From Phycisphaerae bacterium (GTDB lineage Bacteria > Planctomycetota > Phycisphaerae > Tepidisphaerales > Tepidisphaeraceae), in assembly GCA_014380825.1 (NCBI GenBank), contig JACMJD010000384.1, positions 1 to 6,364 on the forward strand: a stretch of 6,364 nucleotides of DNA, given 5' to 3'. Shown here piece after piece: positions 1 through 5,725 of the stretch; the first letter of the stretch is position 1; each line of letters begins with the position of its first letter. Made by a program: the position numbers and the translations under genes. A model generated the notes under the pieces. It was not told where the DNA came from. It made no database searches and saw nothing but the letters and a program-made list of their open reading frames with translations.

Positions 1-65
1 CCGTCGGATTGTAGCACCGCCGTCCCTACCACGCGACGCCTGCGATCGGTATTCTTCTGTCCTAT

Positions 66-71
66 AAGGAG
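66..71 (+). promoter_or_regulatory. Shine-Dalgarno site of the CE7 esterase gene
   Basis: AAGGAG lies 9 bases before the ATG at 81, a near-perfect anti-16S match at good spacing. It fixes the start of the esterase gene. The 65 bases further upstream hold no convincing -35/-10 pair; one frame there stays open from the window edge to a TAA at 65-67, too short to call as the tail of another gene. Confidence 0.75.
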
Positions 72-80
72 ATCCAACCC

Positions 81-1034
81 ATGCCCTCCATCGACATGTC
101 GCACGAGCAGCTCAGGCAGTACAAGCCTTCGCTTTATCGTGAAGAAGATTTTGAAGCGTTCTGGAATCAGACCGTCCGAGAAGCATTGCAGCAGCCGCTG
201 CACGCGGAGCTTATCCCGTTTAATCTCCCGACAAAGAATCTGGAGTGCTACGCCCTTCGTTTTGAAGGCTTCGGCGGCGGGCGGATCGCGGGCTGGTACA
301 TGCGGCCGAGCTCGCGCGGGAAGTTTCCCGGGCTCTGCATGTACCACGGCTACAGCGGCCGCGGCACGAGGCCGATGGACATGGTCGCGATCGCGAGCCA
401 GGGCGTGTGCGTGCTGAGCATGGACTGTCGCGGGCAGAACGGTCAGTCGCAGGACGCAGCCGTGACGCCGGAAGGGCAACACTCGGGCTGGATGACCAAA
501 GGCATTCGCGATCCGAATCAGTATTACTATCGCTACGTCTACGCGGACGCCGTGCGCGCGATCGAGCTGCTGGCGCGGCGGGGAGAAGTCGACGACACGC
601 GCCTGGCGATTACCGGCGGCAGCCAGGGCGGCGCCCTCACGCTCGCCGTGGCGGCGTTGTCTGAGCGACCCGCGCTGGCGCTGGCGGATGTTCCGTTCCT
701 CTGCGATTTTCGTCGCGCCGTTGCGATCACACCCGCCGGGCCGTATCCGGAGATCGCGCAGTTTCTCCGATCGTTCCCGATGCAGCACGATCAGGTGTTT
801 CGTACGCTCAGCTATTTCGACTGCATGAATCTCGCGCCCTGGATCACCTGCAAGACGATCATCAGCAACAGCCTCTGGGACGACATCTGCCCGCCGAGCA
901 CGATCTTCGCGGCGTATCACCACATGACGACGACCGACAAGCACATGGAAATCCATCCGTTTCACAAGCACGACGTGCCGTACGAACATTCCGAGGTTAA
1001 GCACCGTGCGATGATGGAGATGTTCTTGAAGTGA
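81..1034 (+). CDS. Acetyl xylan esterase / cephalosporin C deacetylase family (CE7) alpha/beta hydrolase
   Basis: A 317-residue serine esterase of carbohydrate esterase family 7, which removes acetyl groups from xylo-oligosaccharides and similar small acetylated substrates. All family landmarks are visible. An RGQ motif lies at residues 117-119. The nucleophile elbow GGSQGG lies at 179-184, with Ser181 as nucleophile. The acid is Asp267, in a Leu-Trp-Asp stretch before CPPST, and the catalytic His297 is near the C-terminus. Length and spacing match Bacillus subtilis CAH (about 318 residues, triad Ser181/Asp269/His298 from memory). The usual His-Glu of the third signature is His-Asp here (297-298). 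There is no signal peptide, so the enzyme is probably cytoplasmic, acting on imported sugars, as is usual for CE7. The start is fixed by a strong AAGGAG. The next gene begins 25 bases downstream and is probably co-transcribed. The exact substrate cannot be read from sequence. Confidence 0.93.
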   Translation: MPSIDMSHEQLRQYKPSLYREEDFEAFWNQTVREALQQPLHAELIPFNLPTKNLECYALRFEGFGGGRIAGWYMRPSSRGKFPGLCMYHGYSGRGTRPMDMVAIASQGVCVLSMDCRGQNGQSQDAAVTPEGQHSGWMTKGIRDPNQYYYRYVYADAVRAIELLARRGEVDDTRLAITGGSQGGALTLAVAALSERPALALADVPFLCDFRRAVAITPAGPYPEIAQFLRSFPMQHDQVFRTLSYFDCMNLAPWITCKTIISNSLWDDICPPSTIFAAYHHMTTTDKHMEIHPFHKHDVPYEHSEVKHRAMMEMFLK

Positions 1035-1046
1035 TAATCACCAACC

Positions 1047-1051
1047 AGGAG
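1047..1051 (+). promoter_or_regulatory. Shine-Dalgarno site deciding a GTG start
   Basis: AGGAG lies 8 bases before the GTG at 1060. An ATG at 1052 is closer but in a different frame and sits against the SD, so the GTG is the better start. From this GTG the protein begins directly with a well-formed GYF_2 domain. Confidence 0.65.
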
Positions 1052-1059
1052 ATGGTCAG

Positions 1060-1758
1060 GTGGCGAACGACTGGTTTTATTCGAATCAGGGCCAGCAGAA
1101 GGGGCCGGTTTCGCTGGACGCGTTGCGCCGGATGAAATCGGCGGGGGATCTCGCGCTCACCGACATGGTGTGGCGTCACGGATTGAGCGAATGGATTCGC
1201 GCGCAGGATGCGCCGGAGCTCGCATCGCCTGCGTCGTCACCCGCAGTTGCGATACCTGCGCCCGCTGCAACAGTTGATCCGGGTGTCGCGCCTGCGCCAA
1301 CACCAGCACCTCTGCCGGCCGGATCGCTGAACTACCAGTCATTTTCCAGCTCGGGTGAAATTACGCTCACGGGCCGTGCGTTCGACATGCTGTGCAAGAC
1401 GCGGCCGTGGGCTCGACTCATGAGCATCGTGATGTTCGCCGTTGCCGGCTTCATGGTGCTCGGCGGCGGGTTCATCATCGTCGCCGGCTCGATAAGTACG
1501 CGGTCAGGCGGATTGCCTGTGGTGATGGGCGTTGTGTACATCGCAATGGCTCTCATCTACATCGCCCCGGCCGTTTACGTTTACCGCTACGCATCGCGCA
1601 TCTCCGCGTTGGTGCTGCAACGCCGCGACGTCGATCTGGAAGCAGCGCTGGAGGCGCAGAAGTCGTTCTGGAAATTCGCGGGGATCATCACTCTGATCGT
1701 GATGGGACTTTATGCCGTGGGCTTCGCCATCGCGATGCTGGTTGCGTTTTTACGTTAG
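1060..1758 (+). CDS. GYF_2 (DUF4339) domain membrane protein with DUF5362-like C-terminal region
   Basis: A 232-residue membrane protein of unknown cellular role. Residues 3-52 form a GYF_2 domain: a WFY start, Gly11, GP at 15-16, an Ala-Leu helix, then a VWRHG stretch and Trp45. This fold is usually taken to bind peptides or proteins. A flexible Ala/Pro-rich linker follows (about 53-89). After it come a soluble stretch and three hydrophobic segments at about 119-144, 152-177 and 205-231, in the style of DUF5362. A charged loop at 187-203 (RRDVDLEAALEAQKSF) precedes the last segment. The N-terminal domain is probably cytoplasmic, since there is no signal peptide before it. The start is GTG, chosen because AGGAG sits 8 bases upstream and the domain is then complete. 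It lies 25 bases after the esterase gene and likely shares its mRNA. The DUF5362 assignment is from recall of the pattern and is less sure than GYF_2. Confidence 0.85.
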   Translation: MANDWFYSNQGQQKGPVSLDALRRMKSAGDLALTDMVWRHGLSEWIRAQDAPELASPASSPAVAIPAPAATVDPGVAPAPTPAPLPAGSLNYQSFSSSGEITLTGRAFDMLCKTRPWARLMSIVMFAVAGFMVLGGGFIIVAGSISTRSGGLPVVMGVVYIAMALIYIAPAVYVYRYASRISALVLQRRDVDLEAALEAQKSFWKFAGIITLIVMGLYAVGFAIAMLVAFLR

Positions 1759-1824
1759 CGTGCCAGTCAGAGTCGGCGGCGCCGAGCGCGTTCGCAACCA
1801 TGCCCGGATACAATCCCGCCGCTC
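1759..1824 (+). other. Short intergenic spacer with small hairpin and a possible -10 box
   Basis: This 66-base gap separates the GYF_2 gene from the acyltransferase gene. It holds a perfect 5-bp GC stem with a 3-base loop (TCGGC-GGC-GCCGA, 1773-1785) without a following T-run, so it is not a standard terminator. It also contains TACAAT at 1809-1814, which resembles a sigma70 -10 box ending 10 bases before the ATG at 1825. No good -35 is seen at the proper distance. Its meaning is uncertain. Confidence 0.3.
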
Positions 1825-2754
1825 ATGGCCAAGCCGCGGAATGATCTGGTCGATCGCCTTCAATACGTCGGCCTGCGCCTGGTCAGCATGTGGATGCACT
1901 GCTGGCCGATCGAGATGAACCTGGGCTTTGCGCGGTTGCTGGGCGATTTCATGTACGTGATCGACAAGCGTCACCGCGATCGGGCGATGGGAAACCTTCG
2001 CCGCAGCTTTCCGGACATGCCCGAGCGGCAACGCCGGGAAATGGCACGACAGAGCATGCAGCAACTGTTCATGCTGTTCGTCGAGGTGATGTTCACCACG
2101 CGCCTGGTTCGCATCGACACGATCGCGCAGGTCTTTGAGCTGACAAATTTCGACGAAGTCCTGCGACTGCTCATGAAACGCGACCGCGGCTTGATCATGT
2201 TGACCGGGCATTACGGCAATTGGGAAGTACTCGGCTACGCGCTGGCGACGCTTGGATTCGAGACCACGAGCGTCGCCCGTCCGCTGGATAATCCGCACGT
2301 CAACCGCTGGCTGCTGGGCGTACGCGAACGTGCCGGCCAGCGCATCATCGCCAAGAAGGGCGCAACCGACGAAGTGACCGATGTGCTGGAGAAGAAAGGC
2401 GTCGTCGGTTTCATCGCCGATCAGAATGCCGGACCGAAGGGTGTGTTCGTCGATTTTTTCGGGCGAAAGGCCAGCACCTACAAATCGATCGCGCTGCTGG
2501 CGATGCAATATGAAGTGCCCGTCGTGATCGGCTACGCGCAGCGACTGGCCGACCGCTTTCACTTCCGCATGGCCACGCAGGACATCATCCGGCCTGAGGA
2601 TTGGAAAGAGCAGCCCGAGCCGATGCGCTATATTACGCAACGATATACCAAGGCGATCGAAGACATCGTCCGCCGAGATCCGGGACAATATCTGTGGGTA
2701 CACCGCCGCTGGAAGTCGCGGCCAAAAGGAGAGGCGCCGGAGGCATTCGATTAA
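1825..2754 (+). CDS. LpxL/HtrB-type lysophospholipid/lipid A acyltransferase
   Basis: A 309-residue member of the LpxL/HtrB (lipid A biosynthesis acyltransferase) branch of the LPLAT superfamily. These enzymes sit on the inner face of the cytoplasmic membrane and transfer an acyl chain to a lipid A precursor or another lipid. The catalytic H-x4-E motif is HYGNWE, with His129 and Glu134. Other family blocks are the N-terminal amphipathic/hydrophobic stretch (about 11-46), the NLRRSFP block (57-63), ARPLDNP (151-157), ADQN (198-201) with FFGRKAS after it, and the C-terminal YLWVHRRWK (289-297). Length is typical (about 290-320). The ATG at 1825 lacks a clear Shine-Dalgarno, but no better in-frame start is evident and the N-terminus aligns well with the family. 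It is the last gene of the plus-strand block. Whether the acceptor is lipid A, another lipid or an amino-acyl lipid cannot be told. Confidence 0.92.
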   Translation: MAKPRNDLVDRLQYVGLRLVSMWMHCWPIEMNLGFARLLGDFMYVIDKRHRDRAMGNLRRSFPDMPERQRREMARQSMQQLFMLFVEVMFTTRLVRIDTIAQVFELTNFDEVLRLLMKRDRGLIMLTGHYGNWEVLGYALATLGFETTSVARPLDNPHVNRWLLGVRERAGQRIIAKKGATDEVTDVLEKKGVVGFIADQNAGPKGVFVDFFGRKASTYKSIALLAMQYEVPVVIGYAQRLADRFHFRMATQDIIRPEDWKEQPEPMRYITQRYTKAIEDIVRRDPGQYLWVHRRWKSRPKGEAPEAFD

Positions 2755-2769
2755 CGCGCTCCAGCGCCC

Positions 2770-2786
2770 CAAGTCCGTCGGGCTTG
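2770..2786 (+). terminator. Possible weak terminator hairpin between convergent genes
   Basis: CAAGTCC-GTC-GGGCTTG forms a 7-bp stem (one G-U pair) with a 3-base loop, 15 bases after the acyltransferase stop and inside the 48-base gap between the two convergent genes. On the plus-strand RNA all seven pairs form; on the minus strand one becomes a C-A mismatch, so it suits the plus-strand transcript better. No U-tract follows, so intrinsic termination is doubtful. Confidence 0.3.
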
Positions 2787-2802
2787 AATGGTTTGCAACC
2801 GA

Positions 2803-3759
2803 TCAGGCCGCTGCTCGATGGCGCCGGCCGACCAGCACGAGGAATCCGACGAAGACGAGTCCTGATGCCGGCTCGGGCACGCGCACCTTGCTCACCAGCA
2901 CTCCGTCGTTCCAGATGAACCAGTCGCTGCCGTTGCCACCAACCGGTTGCGTGTAGCCGCTGGATGCACCCAGTTTGTTCGCGACGCTCTGAAGGAACGT
3001 CGCGTTCGCGCCGACGTAGCACGCCATGAACGTCAGGTTGCTCACCTTTCCCACCAGGCTATCGAGCTGCGCCAGTGTGGTTGAATCCAGCACCTTCACA
3101 TTGTTCCAGTACAGCTCGCCGGCTAAGCCGTGGCCGCTGAGCTCGACGTGCTTGTTAGCGTTGGCGGGCAACTGCTTCAGGTATGCGATCACATCGGCCC
3201 AGCTCGTTTTTTCGACCTTGGTCGTGGTGGCGGGAAAGGTGGGCTGCGTGTCCTTCAAATTCTTGGTATTCGTCGCCGGCGGTGGATTGGCGTTTGGCGC
3301 CTGGTAGTCATTCGAATCGACGATGACGATGTCCGGCGCGGGCGTCGGAATTTTCTTGTACGGCGCGGGCGCGGGCGGGGGGTTTGGTCCGGGCTGATCA
3401 TTGAACGTCGCGCCGTTGTAAAAGTAATCCTGACGCGCATCGAGGTAAGTCACCCGCAGCGTGTACGGCCCCGGCGTGTTGAAGGTCACGCTGCCCGTGT
3501 TCGTCGCGTCATCAACGCCGCCAACGAAACCCGAGCCGAGAAACGAATAAGGCGTCACCCCATCCGACTCGAGCGGCGGGAGCACCTCGATGGACGACAC
3601 GCCGGAAAAGAACGACGGCACGCCGACGTTTGAATAACCCTGACTCGCGTATAAATCGCCCGCGGAGATCGATCCTGGACTGAGATAAGTAAGGGGTGCG
3701 GCGTTAGCCAGCGAGCTCGCCGCGCACAGTGCAACCAGCGCGAGAAACTTCTTCCACAT
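2803..3759 (-). CDS. PEP-CTERM sorting-domain protein with caspase-like/DUF4347-like region
   Basis: A 318-residue exported protein. Residues 1-20 are a signal peptide (MWKK, hydrophobic core, cleavage likely after ANA at 18-20). Residues 21-120 look like a beta-rich region with a PKD-like strand pattern (GSVTFNTPGPYTLRVTYLD, 89-107). Two Pro-rich linkers follow (about 124-142 and 154-163). Residues 143-275 have a clan CD/DUF4347 layout: strand DIVIVDS (143-149), helix near 187-196, HVELSGHG (204-211), and LTFMACYVG (242-250), giving a candidate His210/Cys247 dyad. The C-terminus is a PEP-CTERM signal: VPEP at 294-297, a hydrophobic helix at 298-310, then RRHR at 312-315. This signal is recognised and cut by an exosortase, whose gene is not in the window. 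The frame stays open 67 codons upstream, but a GGAGG just before the ATG at 3759 and the signal peptide fix this start. Sorting signal: near certain. Protease-like fold: inference. The true function is unknown. Confidence 0.88.
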   Translation of the reverse strand: MWKKFLALVALCAASSLANAAPLTYLSPGSISAGDLYASQGYSNVGVPSFFSGVSSIEVLPPLESDGVTPYSFLGSGFVGGVDDATNTGSVTFNTPGPYTLRVTYLDARQDYFYNGATFNDQPGPNPPPAPAPYKKIPTPAPDIVIVDSNDYQAPNANPPPATNTKNLKDTQPTFPATTTKVEKTSWADVIAYLKQLPANANKHVELSGHGLAGELYWNNVKVLDSTTLAQLDSLVGKVSNLTFMACYVGANATFLQSVANKLGASSGYTQPVGGNGSDWFIWNDGVLVSKVRVPEPASGLVFVGFLVLVGRRHRAAA

Positions 3760-3764
3760 AGAAG

Positions 3765-3770
3765 CCTCCA
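3765..3770 (-). promoter_or_regulatory. Shine-Dalgarno site deciding the PEP-CTERM gene start
   Basis: On the minus strand TGGAGG lies 5 bases before the ATG at 3759. Another in-frame ATG overlaps this site (3771-3769, four codons upstream), but it would place extra residues before the signal peptide and lacks its own ribosome site. The 3759 start is therefore preferred. Confidence 0.75.
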
Positions 3771-3798
3771 TTCCGTTAGATGTGCTTTGACGGCCTTC

Positions 3799-3814
3799 GG
3801 CGGGAAGCCCTGCC
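3799..3814 (-). other. Bulged GC hairpin in the presumed leader of the PEP-CTERM gene
   Basis: On the minus strand GGCAGGG-CTT-CCCGCC can fold into a six-pair GC stem with one bulged A and a 3-base loop, about 40 bases before the start codon. It has no T-run after it and leaves the Shine-Dalgarno free. It could be an mRNA-stabilising leader hairpin or a chance GC structure. Confidence 0.25.
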
Positions 3815-3878
3815 CGCAGTTTCGAAAGCCCGTCGTGAATGGACGCTGATGGTAACGCGGTGAAATGACTTTTTGCAA

Positions 3879-3891
3879 CCAAAATATTTGG
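3879..3891. promoter_or_regulatory. AT-rich dyad in the gap upstream of the PEP-CTERM gene
   Basis: CCAAA-ATA-TTTGG is a perfect 5-bp inverted repeat around a 3-base centre, inside the most AT-rich patch of the window (about 3860-3910). It lies 24 bases past the GT4 stop and 120 bases before the PEP-CTERM start, both read on the minus strand. It may be a protein-binding site or part of a promoter for the PEP-CTERM gene. As an RNA hairpin it is weak, so a terminator role is unlikely. No sigma54 -24/-12 (GG-N10-GC) element was found next to it. Confidence 0.3.
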
Positions 3892-3914
3892 AATGCTCCA
3901 TCTGTATTTCGTGA

Positions 3915-5021
3915 TCACAATCTGAGGACGTCTCGATACAGCGCAAGCACCGGCGGCCAACTGAATCGTTCGTGTACTTCGCGCACGCCGGCGTCGATCA
4001 GGCTGATGCGAAGTGGAGCGTCTTCGATCACGCGCATCACCGCGAACGCCAGTCCCATCGTGTCGTTCGGGTCGACGAGCAGGCCGGTTTGTTCATGGCG
4101 CACGACATCGCGAATGCCCGGCACGTTCGTGGCCACCACCGGAACGCCCGCAGCCATCGCTTCGATCAGAACCAAGCCGAACCCTTCGGCCACCGACGGC
4201 AGCACGAGCACGCCGATCTGTTTCAGCGCGATCTGCGGGGAGTCCACCGCGCCGTGCATCGTCACGTCGCGCTTCAGATGCAGACGATCGATCTCCGCTT
4301 CGATCCGCCAGCGCTGATCACCTTCGCCGAAGATGTGCAGATGAACGGGCGTGCCGGGAAACGTCTGACGCATCGCGTGAAGCTGTTGCACGAGATGCGG
4401 CACCCGCTTCACCGCGTCCAGCCGCCCGATGAACCCCACCGGAAATGGCCGCGGCGATTCGAGCGGCACGCGCGAGCGTTCGAAGGCAGCCGGATCGATC
4501 GCGTTGGGGATGACGACGATCTTCCGCGCCGGCACGTGCGCGCGGTCGCTCGCTACGCGCGCGGTCGATTCAGTGGGTACGATGATTCGCTCGGCGGCAT
4601 GTGAGGCCAACGTCTGCATCAGCCAATGCCAGCGCGGTCGCGGCTGCGTGGTTTGAATCGACTGGATAAACCGCACCCGCCGGCAAAACCGCGAGGCGAT
4701 CGCCGCGATCGTGTTGGCGTGGACTAGAAAGCTGAGCACGGTGTCGTACTGGCGCTGACGAATGAGATTGATCAGTCGGGACGTCGCGCCGATCACCTCC
4801 AGCGTGCTATCCGCGCCGAGCGTTGTCACATGAACGCCGGCCGCGCGAAGTTGATCGACGACTGGACCGGACGATGCGAGGCACGCAACTTCGATGTCGA
4901 CCGTTCCGGGCTCGCCCAGACGTATCGCCAGCTCGCGCACGACGGTGGGCGTGCCGCCGATCTCCAGATCCGTGATCAGAAGGAGAATTCGCCGGGCAGA
5001 ACGATCAGGATCATTTGCCAT
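3915..5021 (-). CDS. Glycosyltransferase family 4 (GT-B fold, retaining)
   Basis: A 368-residue glycosyltransferase that moves a sugar from a nucleotide-sugar donor to a glycan, lipid or other acceptor, probably at the cytoplasmic face of the membrane. The N-terminal Rossmann half starts with RILLLITDLEIGGTPTVV (11-28), where GGT-PTVV takes the place of the common GG-AER-V acceptor loop. The C-terminal donor half has PNAID (172-176), FIGRLDAVKRV (197-207), FGEGD (231-235) and the E-x7-E donor motif EGFGLVLIE (Glu279, Glu287), then AAGVPVVATNVPG (290-302). Length is normal for GT4. No signal peptide or membrane span is seen. The ATG at 5021 overlaps the stop of the upstream amidotransferase-like gene by 11 bases and has no clear Shine-Dalgarno, so translation is probably coupled. 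Donor and acceptor cannot be predicted. A role in surface polysaccharide is a reasonable guess. Confidence 0.93.
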   Translation of the reverse strand: MANDPDRSARRILLLITDLEIGGTPTVVRELAIRLGEPGTVDIEVACLASSGPVVDQLRAAGVHVTTLGADSTLEVIGATSRLINLIRQRQYDTVLSFLVHANTIAAIASRFCRRVRFIQSIQTTQPRPRWHWLMQTLASHAAERIIVPTESTARVASDRAHVPARKIVVIPNAIDPAAFERSRVPLESPRPFPVGFIGRLDAVKRVPHLVQQLHAMRQTFPGTPVHLHIFGEGDQRWRIEAEIDRLHLKRDVTMHGAVDSPQIALKQIGVLVLPSVAEGFGLVLIEAMAAGVPVVATNVPGIRDVVRHEQTGLLVDPNDTMGLAFAVMRVIEDAPLRISLIDAGVREVHERFSWPPVLALYRDVLRL

Positions 5022-5721
5022 TGCGAGATTTGCTGACCAGCAACTCGAAGATCGCCAGGTGGTCGCGTTCGTCGGTCATGCGCTCCGGGTGCCATTGCAC
5101 GCCGAGAAACAGCGGCATCGATGGATCTTCGATGCCTTCAATCACGCCGTCGGGCGATGTCGCGATCACGCGCAAGCCTCTGCCGACCGCTTTGACGGAC
5201 TGCTTGTGGCTGGTATTGACGATGACGCGCTGCTTGCCCAGATGTTTGGCCAGGGTCGTGCCTTCGTGCAAGGAGATGTCGTGTCGGCGCGATTCGTCGC
5301 CGAGCTTGCGATGCTCCGTCGCATTGTCGCGGGCAAGGCCGGGAAGGTATTGGATCAAGCTGCCGCCGCGCGCGCAGTTCATGAGCTGGCTGCCGAGGCA
5401 AATTCCCAACGTCGGCAGCTTGCGCTTTTCCACCTCGGCCAGCAGCCCGCGCTCGAAAGTTTCGCGCGCGGGGTCGATGGGCTCGGTGCCATCGCAGTAG
5501 CATTCGCCGTAACACGATGGATTCAGATCATCGCCGCCGCTGAAGACGATGCCTTGCAGCGTGCTCACGATTTGCGGGATCAGTTCAACGCTCAGACGAT
5601 GCGGAATGAGCAGCGGCAACCCGCCGCCGCGCTCGACGGACTCGGCGTAGGTGTAATACGAAGAATACGAAGTGCGCTTGTCGTTGTAATCCGTCGTGAT
5701 GCCGATGAGCGGTCTGTTCAT
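5011..5721 (-). CDS. Class I glutamine amidotransferase-like gamma-glutamyl hydrolase (PuuD/peptidase C26 family)
   Basis: A 236-residue cytoplasmic enzyme of the gamma-glutamyl-gamma-aminobutyrate hydrolase (PuuD-like) group, which cleaves gamma-glutamyl amide bonds. It opens with RPLIGITTDY (3-12), typical of the family. The SGGDDLNP loop is at 61-68. The nucleophile elbow GICLGSQ is at 106-112 with Cys108, NTSHKQSV is at 169-176, and VQWHPE at 208-213 supplies His211 and Glu213, completing the triad. At 236 residues it is slightly shorter than PuuD (about 254). The frame stays open for 90 codons before this ATG, but that stretch is Arg/Ser/Pro-rich, overlaps the upstream gene and lies before the family's natural N-terminus, so 5721 is the start. 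It begins 4 bases after the upstream stop and overlaps the GT4 start by 11 bases. No other polyamine-catabolism gene is nearby, so the PuuD substrate should not be assumed. Confidence 0.92.
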   Translation of the reverse strand: MNRPLIGITTDYNDKRTSYSSYYTYAESVERGGGLPLLIPHRLSVELIPQIVSTLQGIVFSGGDDLNPSCYGECYCDGTEPIDPARETFERGLLAEVEKRKLPTLGICLGSQLMNCARGGSLIQYLPGLARDNATEHRKLGDESRRHDISLHEGTTLAKHLGKQRVIVNTSHKQSVKAVGRGLRVIATSPDGVIEGIEDPSMPLFLGVQWHPERMTDERDHLAIFELLVSKSRNGK

Positions 5722-5725
5722 ACGA

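Noticed and set aside
9..55. Promoter before the CE7 esterase (TTGTAG and TATTCT)
   Set aside because: The two boxes are 35 bases apart and no alternative -35 lies 16-18 bases before TATTCT.
1750..2772. A 340-codon minus-strand open frame covering the whole acyltransferase gene
   Set aside because: It is longer than the plus-strand gene but is a codon-bias shadow. The plus-strand product has every LpxL/HtrB block, while the minus product is His/Arg/Gln-rich with no recognisable domain or ribosome site.
3860..3914. Sigma54 promoter before the PEP-CTERM gene
   Set aside because: No GG and GC pair at the required 10-base separation is present on the minus strand near the dyad, although some PEP-CTERM genes are known to use such promoters.
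3911..3918. GTGATCAC palindrome at the GT4 stop codon, as a CRP-like site
   Set aside because: The half-sites are adjacent, without the 6-base spacer of CRP sites, and it overlaps the end of a coding region. An 8-base palindrome is expected by chance.
3760..3960. 67-codon N-terminal extension of the PEP-CTERM gene
   Set aside because: It would bury the signal peptide, overlap the end of the GT4 gene and ignore the GGAGG placed 5 bases before the internal ATG.
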